A stretch of 64,000 bases of DNA from Micromonospora sp. NBC_01740 (GTDB lineage Bacteria > Actinomycetota > Actinomycetes > Mycobacteriales > Micromonosporaceae). Where the stretch lies: positions 5,580,001 to 5,644,000 of the forward strand of contig NZ_CP109150.1 in the NCBI RefSeq assembly GCF_035920365.1. Reading direction: 5' to 3'. The position numbers were made by a program, and so were the translations under genes. Positions 42,909-52,146 of this stretch are shown here, one piece after another. Below the pieces are notes generated by a model. The model made no database searches and had not been told where the DNA came from. It was given only the letters and a program-made list of their open reading frames with translations. Within the stretch, counting starts at the first letter, position 1. Every line of letters starts with the position of its first letter.

Positions 42909-43519
42909 GAGACGGGCTGGTCCTGCTCCTCGAGAGCCACGGCTTCACCATCGCCGAGGCCGTCGGCGACGGGCCGTCCCTACGCACCGCCCTGGCCCGG
43001 CACCGGCCCGACGTGGCCATCGTCGACGTGCGGCTGCCGCCGACCTTCACCGACGAGGGCCTCCAGGCGGCGCTGGCCGCCCGGCGGGACGTCCCCGGCC
43101 TGCCGGTGCTGGTGCTGTCCCAGCACGTCGAGCAGCTCTACGCCCGGGAGCTGCTGGCCGACGGGGCCGGCGCGGTCGGCTACCTGCTCAAGGACCGCGT
43201 CCTGAACGCCGACCAGTTCATCGACGCCGTGCGCCGCGTCGCGGCGGGCGGCACCGCGATGGACCCCGAGGTGATCGCCAAGCTGCTGGCGGCCAGCGGC
43301 ACCGCCTCGCCCCTGGCCCGCCTCACGCCGCGCGAGCGGGACGTCCTCGAACTCATGGCCCAGGGGCGTTCCAACGCCGCCATCTCGCAACGGCTGTTCC
43401 TCAGCGAGAGCGCCGTGGGCAAGCACACCGCGAGCATCTTCGGCAAGCTGCGCCTCCCCCCGTCGTCCGACGACAACCGCCGCGTCCTCGCCGTCCTCGC
43501 GTACCTCAACGACGCCTGA
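42872..43519 (+). CDS. NarL/FixJ-family response regulator
   Basis: A 215-residue regulator. Receiver domain: acidic pair VVLAEDLHILRDG, phospho-Asp52 in VAIVDVRLPP, Thr/Ser and Lys positions in LVLSQHVEQLY and GYLLKDRV. LuxR-type HTH: ARLTPRERDVLELMAQGRSNAAISQRLFLSESAVGKHTASIFGKLRL. The GTG start at 42872 lies inside the end of the kinase gene, so they are translationally coupled. Likely targets are the divergent ABC exporter genes and its own operon. Confidence 0.93.
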   Translation: MRVVLAEDLHILRDGLVLLLESHGFTIAEAVGDGPSLRTALARHRPDVAIVDVRLPPTFTDEGLQAALAARRDVPGLPVLVLSQHVEQLYARELLADGAGAVGYLLKDRVLNADQFIDAVRRVAAGGTAMDPEVIAKLLAASGTASPLARLTPRERDVLELMAQGRSNAAISQRLFLSESAVGKHTASIFGKLRLPPSSDDNRRVLAVLAYLNDA

Positions 43520-43677
43520 CCTCCGCGCTCCCCGGCGTGGAGCCGCCACCGAGACAGTCGCGGCCGGCGCCACCGCACGCCCGCGCGGCCCGCGCCACCG
43601 CCGACGCTGGCGGCACGGCTCCGGCGGGCCGACCATGCGGATGGCCCGGCATGACAGGCGTCGATAGGATGCTCTCC

Positions 43678-46314
43678 GTGACGACGCCGCTACCTCGCCC
43701 CGGCACGGCACGGACGGCAGCAGAGTTCGTCGCCCGGCTGCGCGGCGTCAAGGCGTGGTCCCGGCTCTCCTACCGGGCGCTGGAGCGGCGGGCGCGCAGG
43801 ACCGGGGACCAGCTGCCGGCGAGCACCGTCGCGACCTCGCTCAACCGGGTCTCGCTGCCGTCGGAGGAGGTGGTCGCCGCCCTGGTGCGGGCCTGCGGCG
43901 GCGATCCGGCGGCGGTACGGGAGTGGGTGGAAGCCCGCCGCGCGTTGACCCTGCCCGACCACTTCGTGTCGGCCGTGGGCACACCGGGACAGAATCCCGA
44001 CCCGTCCGCCGAGCCGGGAGCCGCGTCCCCGGCGGCACCCGCCGGGGACGAGCCGGACAGGCACGCCGGCCTCCGCCCGGACGGGCCGGCCGCGCGGCAG
44101 GTGGCCCCCTGTCTCCTGCCACCGGACCTGCCGTTGTTCGTCGGTCGGGACAGCGAGCTGTCCGAGACGCGTCGGCTGCTGGACCTGGCCGCCTCCGGGC
44201 CGGTGACCATGCTGGTCAGCGGGCCGGCCGGCGTCGGCAAGACCGCCTTCGCGGTACGCCTCGGGCACCTGCTCGCCGCGCAGTTTCCGGACGGCCAGCT
44301 CTACATCGACCTGGGCGGGTTCGGCGACGAGCCGCTGGAGCCGAGCACGGTCCTCGGCGCCTTCCTGCGCGCGCTCGGCGTGCGCGGAGGCACGGTGCCG
44401 TCGGACCTGATGAGCCGGATCCACCTCTACCGCACCCTGCTTGCACAGCGGCGGATGCTCATCATCCTGGACAACGCGGCGAGCACCCGGCAGGTCACCG
44501 ACCTGCTGCCGAACGGCGGTCGGTGCGCCGCCATCGTCACCAGCCGCACCACGCTGGCGGACCTCGGCAGCCGCCGGCTGTCCCTGGGCACCCTCGACCA
44601 GGCCGCAGGGCTTGCGCTGCTGGGTGAGATGTTGGGTCGCGAGCGGGCCGCCGCGGAGCCCGCCGCGGCCCGGTTCATCGTGCAGACCTGCGGCGGTCTG
44701 CCCCTCGCGGTGTGGGTGGCCGGGGCGCGCCTGGCCGCCCGACCGCATTGGCCGCTGACCAGGGTCGCCCAGGCGCTCGCCGACGAGCAGCGCAGGCTCG
44801 ACGAACTGGCCGTCGGTGACGTCGCCGTACGGGCCAGCCTCGAACTCACCTACCGGGGAATGACCCCGACGGCGCAGCGGGCCCTGCTGATGCTCAGCCT
44901 GTCGCCCGGGCCGGACTTCGCCACGTGGACGCTGGCCGCACTGCTCGACACCACCCTCTCCGACGCGGAAGCCGTCCTCGACGACCTGGTGGAGGTGCAC
45001 CTGGTCGAGATCGGGGCGGTCGGTGCCAGCGGATTCCGCTACCGCCTGCACGACCTCGTGCGCCTGCTCGGCCGGGAACTGCTGGAGCGGGAGGTGCCAC
45101 GGCAGAGCCGGACGGAGGCGCTCACCCGGCTGCTCAGCGCGAGCCTGCAGCTGACCGACCTGACCGCGGACGCCCTGAAGGCGGACTTCCAGGGCAGTCC
45201 ACCGGCCCACCTGGTGTCCTGGCGGCTCCCGGCGGCGGACACCGACCAGTTCGTCGCCGATCCGGTGGCCTGGTTCGACGACGAGCGCCGCTTCCTCACC
45301 GCCCTGGTCGACCAGGCGCTCGACGACGCCGGGAGCGGACCGGCCGCCGGGCCAACCGCCGGACTCGCCGCCGGGCTGGCCGCCGGGCTGACCACGTTCT
45401 TCCAGGTCCGCAGCCACTTCGACGAGTGGGAACGGCTCCAGGGCCGGGCGCTCAAGGTCGCGCTGCACGCCGCGGACCAGCGCAGCGCCGCCGCGCTCCA
45501 CCGCTGCCTCGGCGAGCTCACCACCGTCCTGGACCGGTACCCGGAGGCGCTGGGCCACTTCGAACAGGCCCTGCTGCTCGCCCACGGTGAGGACCCCGCC
45601 TTCCTGGCCAGCGCCACCGCCGGCCTGGCGTACGTGCACCGGCTGCTCGGCCAGTACGACCCGGCGGTGCGTCACTTCGAGGAGGCCGTCGAGCTGGCTC
45701 GGGCCACCGGCAACGTGAACTGCCTCGTCTACGCCACCAACGGCATCGGCGTCATCGACCTGGAACAGGGACGGGTCGACGCCGCCCGGCAACGGTTCGA
45801 GGAGTGTCTGGGGGTGAGCCGGGCCGCCAGCTACCGGCCCGGTGAGGCCCAGGCGTTGCGGTGCCTGGGGCAGAGCCACCGCGCCCTCGGCGCGTACCCG
45901 GTCGCCGCCGACTGCTTCCGACGGGCCGCCGCGATCAGCGAGGACCTCGGCGACCGGCTCTCCGCGACCCACGCCAACTGCTGGCTCGGCGACGTCCTCG
46001 CCCGCCAGGGCGAGCACGTCGAGGGACGTCGACTGCTGGCGCGGAGCCTGTGGACCTACCGCGAGTTCGGCAACCTGTGGGGCGAGGCAGCGGCGGCGTA
46101 CGCGCTGGCGGAGGCGCAGCTCGCCGCCGGCCGCCCGGTGCAGGCCCGCCGGCGAGCGGAGGCCGCCGTGGACCTGTGGCGGCGGGTGGGCTCGCGGAAT
46201 TGGCTGGCCATCGGCCTCGACACCCTTGCCGAGGCGCACCGCCTGGCGGGGGACCCGGCCGCCTCGGCCCGGATCCGCGCCGAGGCGTCGGCCGTCCGGG
46301 CCGCCCGGACGTAG
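43678..46314 (+). CDS. HTH/NB-ARC/TPR regulator (STAND family)
   Basis: An 878-residue STAND-type regulator. N-terminal XRE-like HTH (residues ~20-80: AWSRLSYRALERRARRTGDQLPASTVATSL), a disordered Pro/Ala linker, an NB-ARC ATPase (Walker A SGPAGVGKTAFAVRL, Walker B MLIILDNAAST, GLPLAVW loop), then tetratricopeptide-like repeats (HFEQALLLAH; HFEEAVELARATGN; RFEECLGVSRA). Such AfsR/GutR-like proteins bind effectors and activate target genes, often in secondary metabolism. The GTG at 43678 is preferred: TAGGAT (43665-43670) 7 nt before it looks like a -10 box, so the message may be leaderless; ATGs at 43651 and 43669 are in-frame alternatives. It could control the downstream biosynthetic locus; that is inference. 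Confidence 0.85.
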   Translation: MTTPLPRPGTARTAAEFVARLRGVKAWSRLSYRALERRARRTGDQLPASTVATSLNRVSLPSEEVVAALVRACGGDPAAVREWVEARRALTLPDHFVSAVGTPGQNPDPSAEPGAASPAAPAGDEPDRHAGLRPDGPAARQVAPCLLPPDLPLFVGRDSELSETRRLLDLAASGPVTMLVSGPAGVGKTAFAVRLGHLLAAQFPDGQLYIDLGGFGDEPLEPSTVLGAFLRALGVRGGTVPSDLMSRIHLYRTLLAQRRMLIILDNAASTRQVTDLLPNGGRCAAIVTSRTTLADLGSRRLSLGTLDQAAGLALLGEMLGRERAAAEPAAARFIVQTCGGLPLAVWVAGARLAARPHWPLTRVAQALADEQRRLDELAVGDVAVRASLELTYRGMTPTAQRALLMLSLSPGPDFATWTLAALLDTTLSDAEAVLDDLVEVHLVEIGAVGASGFRYRLHDLVRLLGRELLEREVPRQSRTEALTRLLSASLQLTDLTADALKADFQGSPPAHLVSWRLPAADTDQFVADPVAWFDDERRFLTALVDQALDDAGSGPAAGPTAGLAAGLAAGLTTFFQVRSHFDEWERLQGRALKVALHAADQRSAAALHRCLGELTTVLDRYPEALGHFEQALLLAHGEDPAFLASATAGLAYVHRLLGQYDPAVRHFEEAVELARATGNVNCLVYATNGIGVIDLEQGRVDAARQRFEECLGVSRAASYRPGEAQALRCLGQSHRALGAYPVAADCFRRAAAISEDLGDRLSATHANCWLGDVLARQGEHVEGRRLLARSLWTYREFGNLWGEAAAAYALAEAQLAAGRPVQARRRAEAAVDLWRRVGSRNWLAIGLDTLAEAHRLAGDPAASARIRAEASAVRAART

Positions 46315-46411
46315 CCGGGACGGCTCGGCCCGGACGGCTCAGACGTAGCCCGGCCGGCTCGGCCCGGACCGGCTCAGACGTAGCCCGGTCGGCTCGGCCC
46401 AGGACGGCTCA
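46308..46411. repeat. Three tandem ~35-bp units supplying both convergent stop codons
   Basis: Three near-identical units (46308-46341, 46342-46376, 46377-46411), each starting GACGTAGCC and ending CGGCTCA. The TAG in the first unit is the stop of the NB-ARC gene; the final TCA of the third is the TGA stop of the convergent kinase-like gene. The units are GC-rich and self-complementary (CCGGCCGG, CGGCCCGG), so they probably form terminators. Confidence 0.85.
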
Positions 46412-47383
46412 GGCGAGCTGGTCCAGCGCCCGGGTGGTGTTGTGCGCGACGATGTCGAGCATGCCGGCCCGGTCGGGGAAGTCGCCGTCGAGCAGGCGCA
46501 GCGGGCCCGCCACCAACGAGAGGTAGGTCGCGAGCCGGTAGAGGCGCAGCCGGTCCTCGTCGAGACCGGGCACGGCCAGCGCCGGATAGTCGTCGCCGAA
46601 GCGCAGCTCGAGGAAGGCGTGCTCCCACTCGACGTCGAAAAACATGGTGCCCTCGATGTCGACGAGCACCGGGCGGTCCCGGTCGTCGACCAGCACGTGG
46701 TCCGGGCCCAGTTCGCCGTGGATCAGTCCATGGCGGGAGCGGGGCGCCACGGCGGCGTACCGCTCGGCCAGGGCGTCAGCGAGGCGGTCCCGCACGGCCG
46801 CGACCCGCTCGACCCGGGCGGCGGCCTCGGTCAGGTCGCGCAGCGCCCGGTCGAGGACGAGCCGCTCCACCGGCCGCCCCGCCGTCGGAGTGTCGAACCC
46901 CGGGCGGCCGTACCGGTCGCGATGCCGGGCGTGCATGTTCCGGACGGCGTCGCCCAGCCGAGCCAGCACCGACCCGGCGCGGCGCGGGTCGCGCCGGCGC
47001 AGGTCGTGCAGGGTGCCGCCCCGGACGTGCTCCACCACGGCCACCTCGCCCGGCAGCAGAGTCGCGGTGGGGCGCAGCAGGAGCCGGGGCACCCGCACCC
47101 CGGCGGCGGTGAGCTCCCGGTGCGCCGCGGTGAACAGGCCGGCCCCGGTGGCGTGCCCGAACGGGTCGTCGGGTGCCGCTGCCGCCGCCGGCCAGTAGTC
47201 CTCCCCCGGGTGCCAGACGTAGGCGACGCCGGTGGACCCGTCGTCTAGGGTCAGCCGGTAGACGCCCTTCTTCGTGCCGCCGGTCAGCCGCCGCACCGAG
47301 ACCAGCGCCCGCCCCCGCCCGAACGCCGCCCGCGCCACCGGCAGCAGCTCGTCGACCGTCAGCCCCACCCGCGCGCCACCCAC
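46409..47383 (-). CDS. Aminoglycoside phosphotransferase-like kinase
   Basis: A 324-residue APH/choline-kinase-fold protein. The Brenner-type motif reads LIHGELGPDHVLVDD, so the usual HGDxxxxN has Glu for the catalytic Asp and His for Asn; the metal-binding VLVDIEGTMFFDVEWEHAFLELRFG follows, and the N-lobe has GTKKGVYRLTLDDGSTGVAYVWHP. The substituted motif recurs in an actinobacterial subgroup of unknown substrate, as far as I recall, so antibiotic resistance should not be assumed. GTG 47383 follows AGGA; the open frame to 47623 is antisense shadow. Its stop lies in the tandem repeat. Confidence 0.8.
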   Translation of the reverse strand: MGGARVGLTVDELLPVARAAFGRGRALVSVRRLTGGTKKGVYRLTLDDGSTGVAYVWHPGEDYWPAAAAAPDDPFGHATGAGLFTAAHRELTAAGVRVPRLLLRPTATLLPGEVAVVEHVRGGTLHDLRRRDPRRAGSVLARLGDAVRNMHARHRDRYGRPGFDTPTAGRPVERLVLDRALRDLTEAAARVERVAAVRDRLADALAERYAAVAPRSRHGLIHGELGPDHVLVDDRDRPVLVDIEGTMFFDVEWEHAFLELRFGDDYPALAVPGLDEDRLRLYRLATYLSLVAGPLRLLDGDFPDRAGMLDIVAHNTTRALDQLA

Positions 47384-47420
47384 CCGGCTATCCTGCCCGG
47401 CGGGCTCCCGCGGCGGGAGA

Positions 47421-48680
47421 TCAGGCGGCAGGCGTCCCGCCCCCGCCGCGCACCGCGACCACGCGGCGGCGCCGGGCGAGGAGCAACAAGACTCCGCCGC
47501 CCACCACCAGGGCGAGACCGGTTCCCGCGACCAGTCCGACCCGTGGCCCGGTGATCGGCAGGTCGCCCCCGCCGCCGCCATCGCCATCGCCGCCGCCATC
47601 GCCGCCGTCGTCGTCCCCGGCACCGCCCTTTGCCGCTACCAGGACCGCGAACCCGTCCCGGTTGTCGCTGTCGTCCACGTCCGCCGCCGGCACGGCGACG
47701 GCGTTCGCCGGCAGCTCGGTGCGCGGCAGACCGGAGCGGCCGTCCGTCCACGCCGTCAGGCCCTCGACCTGCACCGTCCCGCCCGCCAACGTGACGGGTG
47801 CCTTCGTGGCGGCCGCCACCGTCACCAGATCGTGCAACTCGACGGCGGAGTGACTGCCGTCGGTCGGGTCGGTGTCCTGGCCGGCCGGAATCAGCGCGAG
47901 CGTGTCGTAGGTGCAGACGGCGGACCGCCGGTCGCGAGCGACGACGCACTCCTTCGGCGGTCGGGTGAACGTCACCGCCTCGGGCAGGCGCAGCGTGACC
48001 TTGATGCCACCGACCGCCTTGCGGCCCTGGTTGACGATGCGGTACCGCACCGCGCCCGTCTCACCCGGCTGCAACGTCCCGGTGGGTTCGAGCCGGCCGC
48101 CCGCACCGATGTGTACCGACTGCTTCACGTCCGGCGCCACCACCGACAGATCGGCCTCGGGGTCGTCGACCAACCTGAGCGTGAACCACTTGGGGGCAGC
48201 GGTCTGCGTCGGCTCGTCGCCCCAGGCCATGCCGGCCTCGACGGAGAACCTGCCTTCGTAGGGCTGCTGGTTCTCCTGCACGTTGACGTCGAAGGGAAGA
48301 TCCACCGTCTCGCCGGCTGCCGGCAGCAGCTCCGGAAGCGCGTTCGGACCGATCCGGCAGTACCAACCCGCGGCATCGCCGTCGCACTCGCCGGAGCCAC
48401 CGCCCTCCGGCCACATCAGTGAGATCCCGTCCGGCCAGTCCTGCTCGCCAGGACGGACGTAGAAGATCGCCTCTCTCGGCGTCCTGTCGGTCAGATTGGT
48501 GAGCCTGAGGTGGATCCGCTTCTTCCCGACCCCCGACGGGACCGTCGTACCGGTCACGTCGAACGTGAACTTCGGATCCGCGTTCGCCGCCGCAGCGGGA
48601 CCGCCGGGGACGGCCAGCCCGGCGAGGACGAGCAGCGTCACCGCCGCCGTGCGCGACAGCCATCGATGACCAAGACCCAT
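47421..48680 (-). CDS. LPXTG-anchored cell-surface protein
   Basis: A 419-residue surface protein. Sec signal at 1-32 (LSRTAAVTLLVLAGLAVPGG then AAAANADP). Beta-rich domains follow (FTFDVTGTTVPSGVGKKRIHL; ADLSVVAPDVKQSVHIGAGGRLEPTG, a DUF11-like repeat domain with IVNQGRKAVGGIKVTLRLPEAV), then an Asp/Gly-rich spacer and a C-terminal sorting signal LPITG, hydrophobic helix (LVAGTGLALVVGGGVLLLL) and RRRR. The LPITG is a sortase recognition motif, so the protein is covalently attached to peptidoglycan; no sortase gene is in the window. ATG 48680 has AAGGAG 6 nt upstream. Two Cys pairs may be disulfides. Confidence 0.9.
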   Translation of the reverse strand: MGLGHRWLSRTAAVTLLVLAGLAVPGGPAAAANADPKFTFDVTGTTVPSGVGKKRIHLRLTNLTDRTPREAIFYVRPGEQDWPDGISLMWPEGGGSGECDGDAAGWYCRIGPNALPELLPAAGETVDLPFDVNVQENQQPYEGRFSVEAGMAWGDEPTQTAAPKWFTLRLVDDPEADLSVVAPDVKQSVHIGAGGRLEPTGTLQPGETGAVRYRIVNQGRKAVGGIKVTLRLPEAVTFTRPPKECVVARDRRSAVCTYDTLALIPAGQDTDPTDGSHSAVELHDLVTVAAATKAPVTLAGGTVQVEGLTAWTDGRSGLPRTELPANAVAVPAADVDDSDNRDGFAVLVAAKGGAGDDDGGDGGGDGDGGGGGDLPITGPRVGLVAGTGLALVVGGGVLLLLARRRRVVAVRGGGGTPAA

Positions 48681-48843
48681 GGCGGGCTCCTTCAGACAGG
48701 CGGCGATCGTCGTCGACGACCCCCAGTCAAACCGCTCACATCGACTCTTGCAAACGTCTGCGCGGCGCGGCGTGCGGGATCCGCCGGAACTCCGCACCCG
48801 GTCACCGGGGCGGGGCGGGGGCGAGCCGCCGCGCCGCGCGGCG

Positions 48844-50202
48844 TCAGTCGACCACCAGCAGGCCGGAGAGGAGGACGCCTCGGGCCAGGTTGAGCACGCC
48901 GTCGCAGCCGGGGAAGCCGGTACGGATGCAGGCGCCGGCGGCCCGGCGGCCGAACAGGTACGGGGCGATGCTGTACGGCACCTCGGCGGCGACCGTCTCG
49001 CCGGTCCCGATGTGCACGAAGTCCAGCCCGACGTCGTCGGCCTTCACGTACTCCTGAAGGATGAAGCCGCCCCGGTCGACGGCGCGGGTCAGCCCGTCGC
49101 GCCACGCGTCGGCGTCGGTCTCCCGGCCGATCAGCACGTCCATCCCCGCGGAGCCGTCGGCCGGCTTCGCCACCAGGCCGGCCCGGTCGGCGACCGCCCG
49201 GTCGAGCAGTTCCGCCGTCAGCGACCAGGTACGCGGCACGTACCGGTGGACGAGGTCCCGGTCGGCGGCCGGCAGCGTGTCGGCGTCCTCCCACAGCCAG
49301 GCGAAGGCCCGCTTGTTGGCGACCAGCCACGCCGCCGTCGACACCCACATCGGCACCGTGCCCGCCGCCAGCGCCGCCGCCAGGGCGTCGACCCCGGCGC
49401 TCGGGGTGACCCGGTTGGGCACGAAGAGCCGGAACACCCCGTCGACCGGGGCCCCGCCGGCGACGAGCCGTTTCCGGCCGTCCAGTGTGACCTCAGAGAC
49501 CGGTACGACGACCAGGTCCATGCCGCACGCGGCGGCCCGCTCGACGACCGGCGACAGCAGCCGGATGAACCGCTGCGGGTCGTCGAGCCCCGGGTAGTCG
49601 GCGTCGAAGTCGATCAGCATGGCGACCCGGGCGCCCTCGGGCAGGCCGAGGCCGGTGCGGATCGCGGCGAACCGCCGGTCCACGGCCGAGGGTGCCGCCG
49701 CGAGGCGGACCCGGTCGGTGAGGCCGCGCCGCCGGTAGACGTCGACGAAGCGGCGCACGGTGGTGTCGGCGTCGAACGCGCCGCCGAGGCTGCTGTCGAT
49801 GTTGTACTCGACGAACCGGGGCACCCCGTCGCTGAGCAGCACGTCCGGCCGGAACGCGTCGAGCAGCGCCTCGGTCAGCGGCTCGTCGTCGTCGAGCAGC
49901 CGGGTCTCGCCGTCGGACACGTTCAGCAGCCGGCGCAGCTCCCCCGCCGTGCCGGCCCGCCGCCGGCACGCCTCGAAGATGAGCTGGGCGAGGCGGTCGG
50001 AGACGGCGTTGAGCACACCGAGCGACGTCTCGTCCATCACCGGCGGGCGGGCCAGCCGCCACTGCTCGTTGTACGTGGCCCGGCCGTCGAAGACCTCCCG
50101 CCAGGACTCGGCCCCGGCGGCCACCATCTCGGCGCGCACCGGCGCGGGCAGGTCGAGCCACGCCCGCGCGGCGGAGGGCCAGCGGTAGTCGACGTCGTCC
50201 AC
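48844..50202 (-). CDS. ATP-grasp-like (possibly circularly permuted) ligase
   Basis: A 452-residue cytoplasmic protein, last gene of the long operon that starts near 60.1 kb. Features that suggest an ATP-grasp-type amide ligase: VEYNIDSSLGGAFDADTTVR in the middle, LVAKPADGSAGMDVLIGRE, and FILQEYVKADDVGLDFVHIG near the C-terminus, which resembles an ATP-grasp lid and metal-binding pattern as in glutathionylspermidine-synthase-like enzymes. I cannot place it in a named family with confidence. It would fit amide bond formation with the cluster's aryl or acyl intermediate. It starts one base after the E1 beta stop. Confidence 0.55.
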   Translation of the reverse strand: MDDVDYRWPSAARAWLDLPAPVRAEMVAAGAESWREVFDGRATYNEQWRLARPPVMDETSLGVLNAVSDRLAQLIFEACRRRAGTAGELRRLLNVSDGETRLLDDDEPLTEALLDAFRPDVLLSDGVPRFVEYNIDSSLGGAFDADTTVRRFVDVYRRRGLTDRVRLAAAPSAVDRRFAAIRTGLGLPEGARVAMLIDFDADYPGLDDPQRFIRLLSPVVERAAACGMDLVVVPVSEVTLDGRKRLVAGGAPVDGVFRLFVPNRVTPSAGVDALAAALAAGTVPMWVSTAAWLVANKRAFAWLWEDADTLPAADRDLVHRYVPRTWSLTAELLDRAVADRAGLVAKPADGSAGMDVLIGRETDADAWRDGLTRAVDRGGFILQEYVKADDVGLDFVHIGTGETVAAEVPYSIAPYLFGRRAAGACIRTGFPGCDGVLNLARGVLLSGLLVVD

Positions 50203-51174
50203 TCATCCCTCCTTCATGACGTGTCCGATGGCGGCCCGGAGCTGCTCACGGCTGGGCTGCACGGCCCGGTCCAGCGCCGGGGCGAACGGCAGCACCGCGC
50301 CGTCGGGGCGGGTGACGCGGCGCGGCGGCGCGACCAGCCGCACCCGCTCGACCATCGTCGCGATGATCTCCCCGGCGATGCCGCAGGAGCGGTTGGCGTC
50401 GTCCACCACCACCAGCCGCCCGGTGCGCCGCAGCGACTCGGCGAGGGCGTCCCAGTCGAACGGGTACAGCGTGCGCGGGTCGAACACCTCCACTGACACC
50501 TGGTCGGTGAGTTCCTCGGCGACCGCGAGGGCGTCGTGCACCAGGTGCCCGACCGCGACCACGGTCACGTCGTCGCCGGGCCGGTGCACCCGGGCGCGGC
50601 CCAGCGGCACCGGGGCGAGCGCGGCGAGGTCCACGTCGGCGCGGACGTCCAGCGCCCCGGCGGGGGCGAAGACCACCACCGGGTCGTCGCAGCGCACCGC
50701 CGACACCAGCAGCCCGTACGCGTCGGCCGGGGTGGCCGGCACGACGGTGGTCACCCCGACGTGGGCGAAGAGGCTGTACGGGTGGTCGGAGTGCTGACCC
50801 GCCCAGCCCGCCCGCGAGCCGGAGCCCGGCACCAGGTACGTGACCGGCACCGCGCACTGCCCGCCGGTCATCAGCGGGAACTTGTGCGCGTGGTTGACGA
50901 TCTGCTCGAAGACCAGGAACAGCAGCGACGGGATCTGGAACTCCACCACCGGTCGCATCCCGGCCAGGGCCGCCCCGGTGGCGAAGCTGGTGAACGCCTG
51001 CTCCGACAGCGGGGTGTCGCGCACCCGGTCCGGGCCGAACCGCTTGGCCAGCCCTGCGGTGACGTTCGAGGCGGCCACCCGGATGTCCTCGCCGAGCAGG
51101 AACACCGACTCGTCGCGGGCCAGCTCGTCGGCGAGCGCCCGGGTGAGCGCCCTGCGGTAGGAGAGCCTGGGCAT
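50203..51174 (-). CDS. TPP-dependent dehydrogenase E1 beta (biosynthetic)
   Basis: A 323-residue E1 beta of the pyruvate/acetoin/branched-chain type (YRRALTRALADELARDESVFLLGEDIRVAASNVTAGLAKRF; DTPLSEQAFTSFATGAALAGMRPVVEFQ; the C-terminal VEVFDPRTLYPFDWDALAESLRRTGRLVVVDDA). It is clearly different from bkdB. With the adjacent E1 alpha it forms a complete decarboxylating unit, but there is no E2 or E3 in this cluster, so its acyl product may go to an acyl carrier protein or to CoA through another route. Stop/start junctions with neighbours are contiguous. Confidence 0.88.
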   Translation of the reverse strand: MPRLSYRRALTRALADELARDESVFLLGEDIRVAASNVTAGLAKRFGPDRVRDTPLSEQAFTSFATGAALAGMRPVVEFQIPSLLFLVFEQIVNHAHKFPLMTGGQCAVPVTYLVPGSGSRAGWAGQHSDHPYSLFAHVGVTTVVPATPADAYGLLVSAVRCDDPVVVFAPAGALDVRADVDLAALAPVPLGRARVHRPGDDVTVVAVGHLVHDALAVAEELTDQVSVEVFDPRTLYPFDWDALAESLRRTGRLVVVDDANRSCGIAGEIIATMVERVRLVAPPRRVTRPDGAVLPFAPALDRAVQPSREQLRAAIGHVMKEG

Positions 51175-52146
51175 CTAGCCACCTCCGGTGCGCGCGGTAA
51201 GGCCGCTGGCGTACAGGTGCGCGAGGGCGTCGGCCGGGTCCGGCTCCGCGCTGGCGAGCGCGAACTCGACGGCCCGCGTCAACACCTCCTCCACCTCGGC
51301 GTCCACCCCGGCGCGTGCCTCGACGGGCAGCCGCGCGCCCTGGATGTCCACCGGGTCGCGGGACCGGCCCCGGGTCACCTCGTCGGGCGGGCGGTAGTCG
51401 AGGCGTACCGCGTGTTCGAAGGTGTGGTGGGCGTCGAAGCGGTAGGTGCGGGCCTCGATCAGCTCGGGGCCACCGCAGGCGCGCATCCGGTCGATGGCGG
51501 CGCTCGCGGCGTCGCGTACCGCCTCGGGGTCCTGGCCGTCGACGACGGCGGCCGGGATGCCGAACGCGGCGGCCCGGCCGGGGATGCTGCCGGCGACCGC
51601 GCCCGCGACGGGCATCGTGGTGGCGTAGCCGTTGTTCTCGCAGACGAACAGCACCGGCACCCGCCACAGCGCGGCCAGGTTGAAGGCCTCCAGCAGCATC
51701 CCCTCGTTGACCGCGCCGTCGCCGAAGAAGCTCACCCCGACGATGTCGTCGCCCCGGCGGCGGCGCGCCCAGACCGCCCCGGTGACGATCGCCCCGGACG
51801 CGCCGACGATCGCGTTGGCGCCGAGCACGCCGACCGCGAAGTCGGCGGCGTGCATCGAGCCGCCCCGGCCGGCGTTGAGGCCGGTGACCCGGCCGCACAG
51901 CTCGGCCATCATCCGGGCCGGGTCGGCGCCCTTGGCGAGCACGTGCCCGTGCCCCCGGTGCGTGCCGGCGACCACGTCGTCGGCCCGCAGCGCGGCACAC
52001 ACCCCGGCGGCGATCCCCTCCTGCCCGAGGTACGGGTGGATGCCGCCGACGACGTGCCCGGACCGGACCAGCTCGATCGCCCGTTCCTCGAAGCGGCGGA
52101 TCAGCCGGACCGCCCGGTAGAGCCGGACCGGGTCGGCGTCGGTCAC
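51175..52146 (-). CDS. TPP-dependent dehydrogenase E1 alpha (biosynthetic)
   Basis: A 323-residue E1 alpha. The TPP motif is [20 protein letters not shown] to CENNGYA, fully intact; RHRGHG-like [14 protein letters not shown] and [11 protein letters not shown] are further conserved E1 blocks, so it is probably active. Translation starts at a GTG overlapping the DUF3050 stop by 4 nt. In pristinamycin phenylglycine biosynthesis a comparable PDH-like pair (PglB/PglC) makes arylacetyl-CoA from phenylpyruvate; in naphthyridinomycin-type clusters such a pair loads a two-carbon unit on ACP. Either role would fit here. Substrate unknown. Confidence 0.88.
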   Translation of the reverse strand: MTDADPVRLYRAVRLIRRFEERAIELVRSGHVVGGIHPYLGQEGIAAGVCAALRADDVVAGTHRGHGHVLAKGADPARMMAELCGRVTGLNAGRGGSMHAADFAVGVLGANAIVGASGAIVTGAVWARRRRGDDIVGVSFFGDGAVNEGMLLEAFNLAALWRVPVLFVCENNGYATTMPVAGAVAGSIPGRAAAFGIPAAVVDGQDPEAVRDAASAAIDRMRACGGPELIEARTYRFDAHHTFEHAVRLDYRPPDEVTRGRSRDPVDIQGARLPVEARAGVDAEVEEVLTRAVEFALASAEPDPADALAHLYASGLTARTGGG

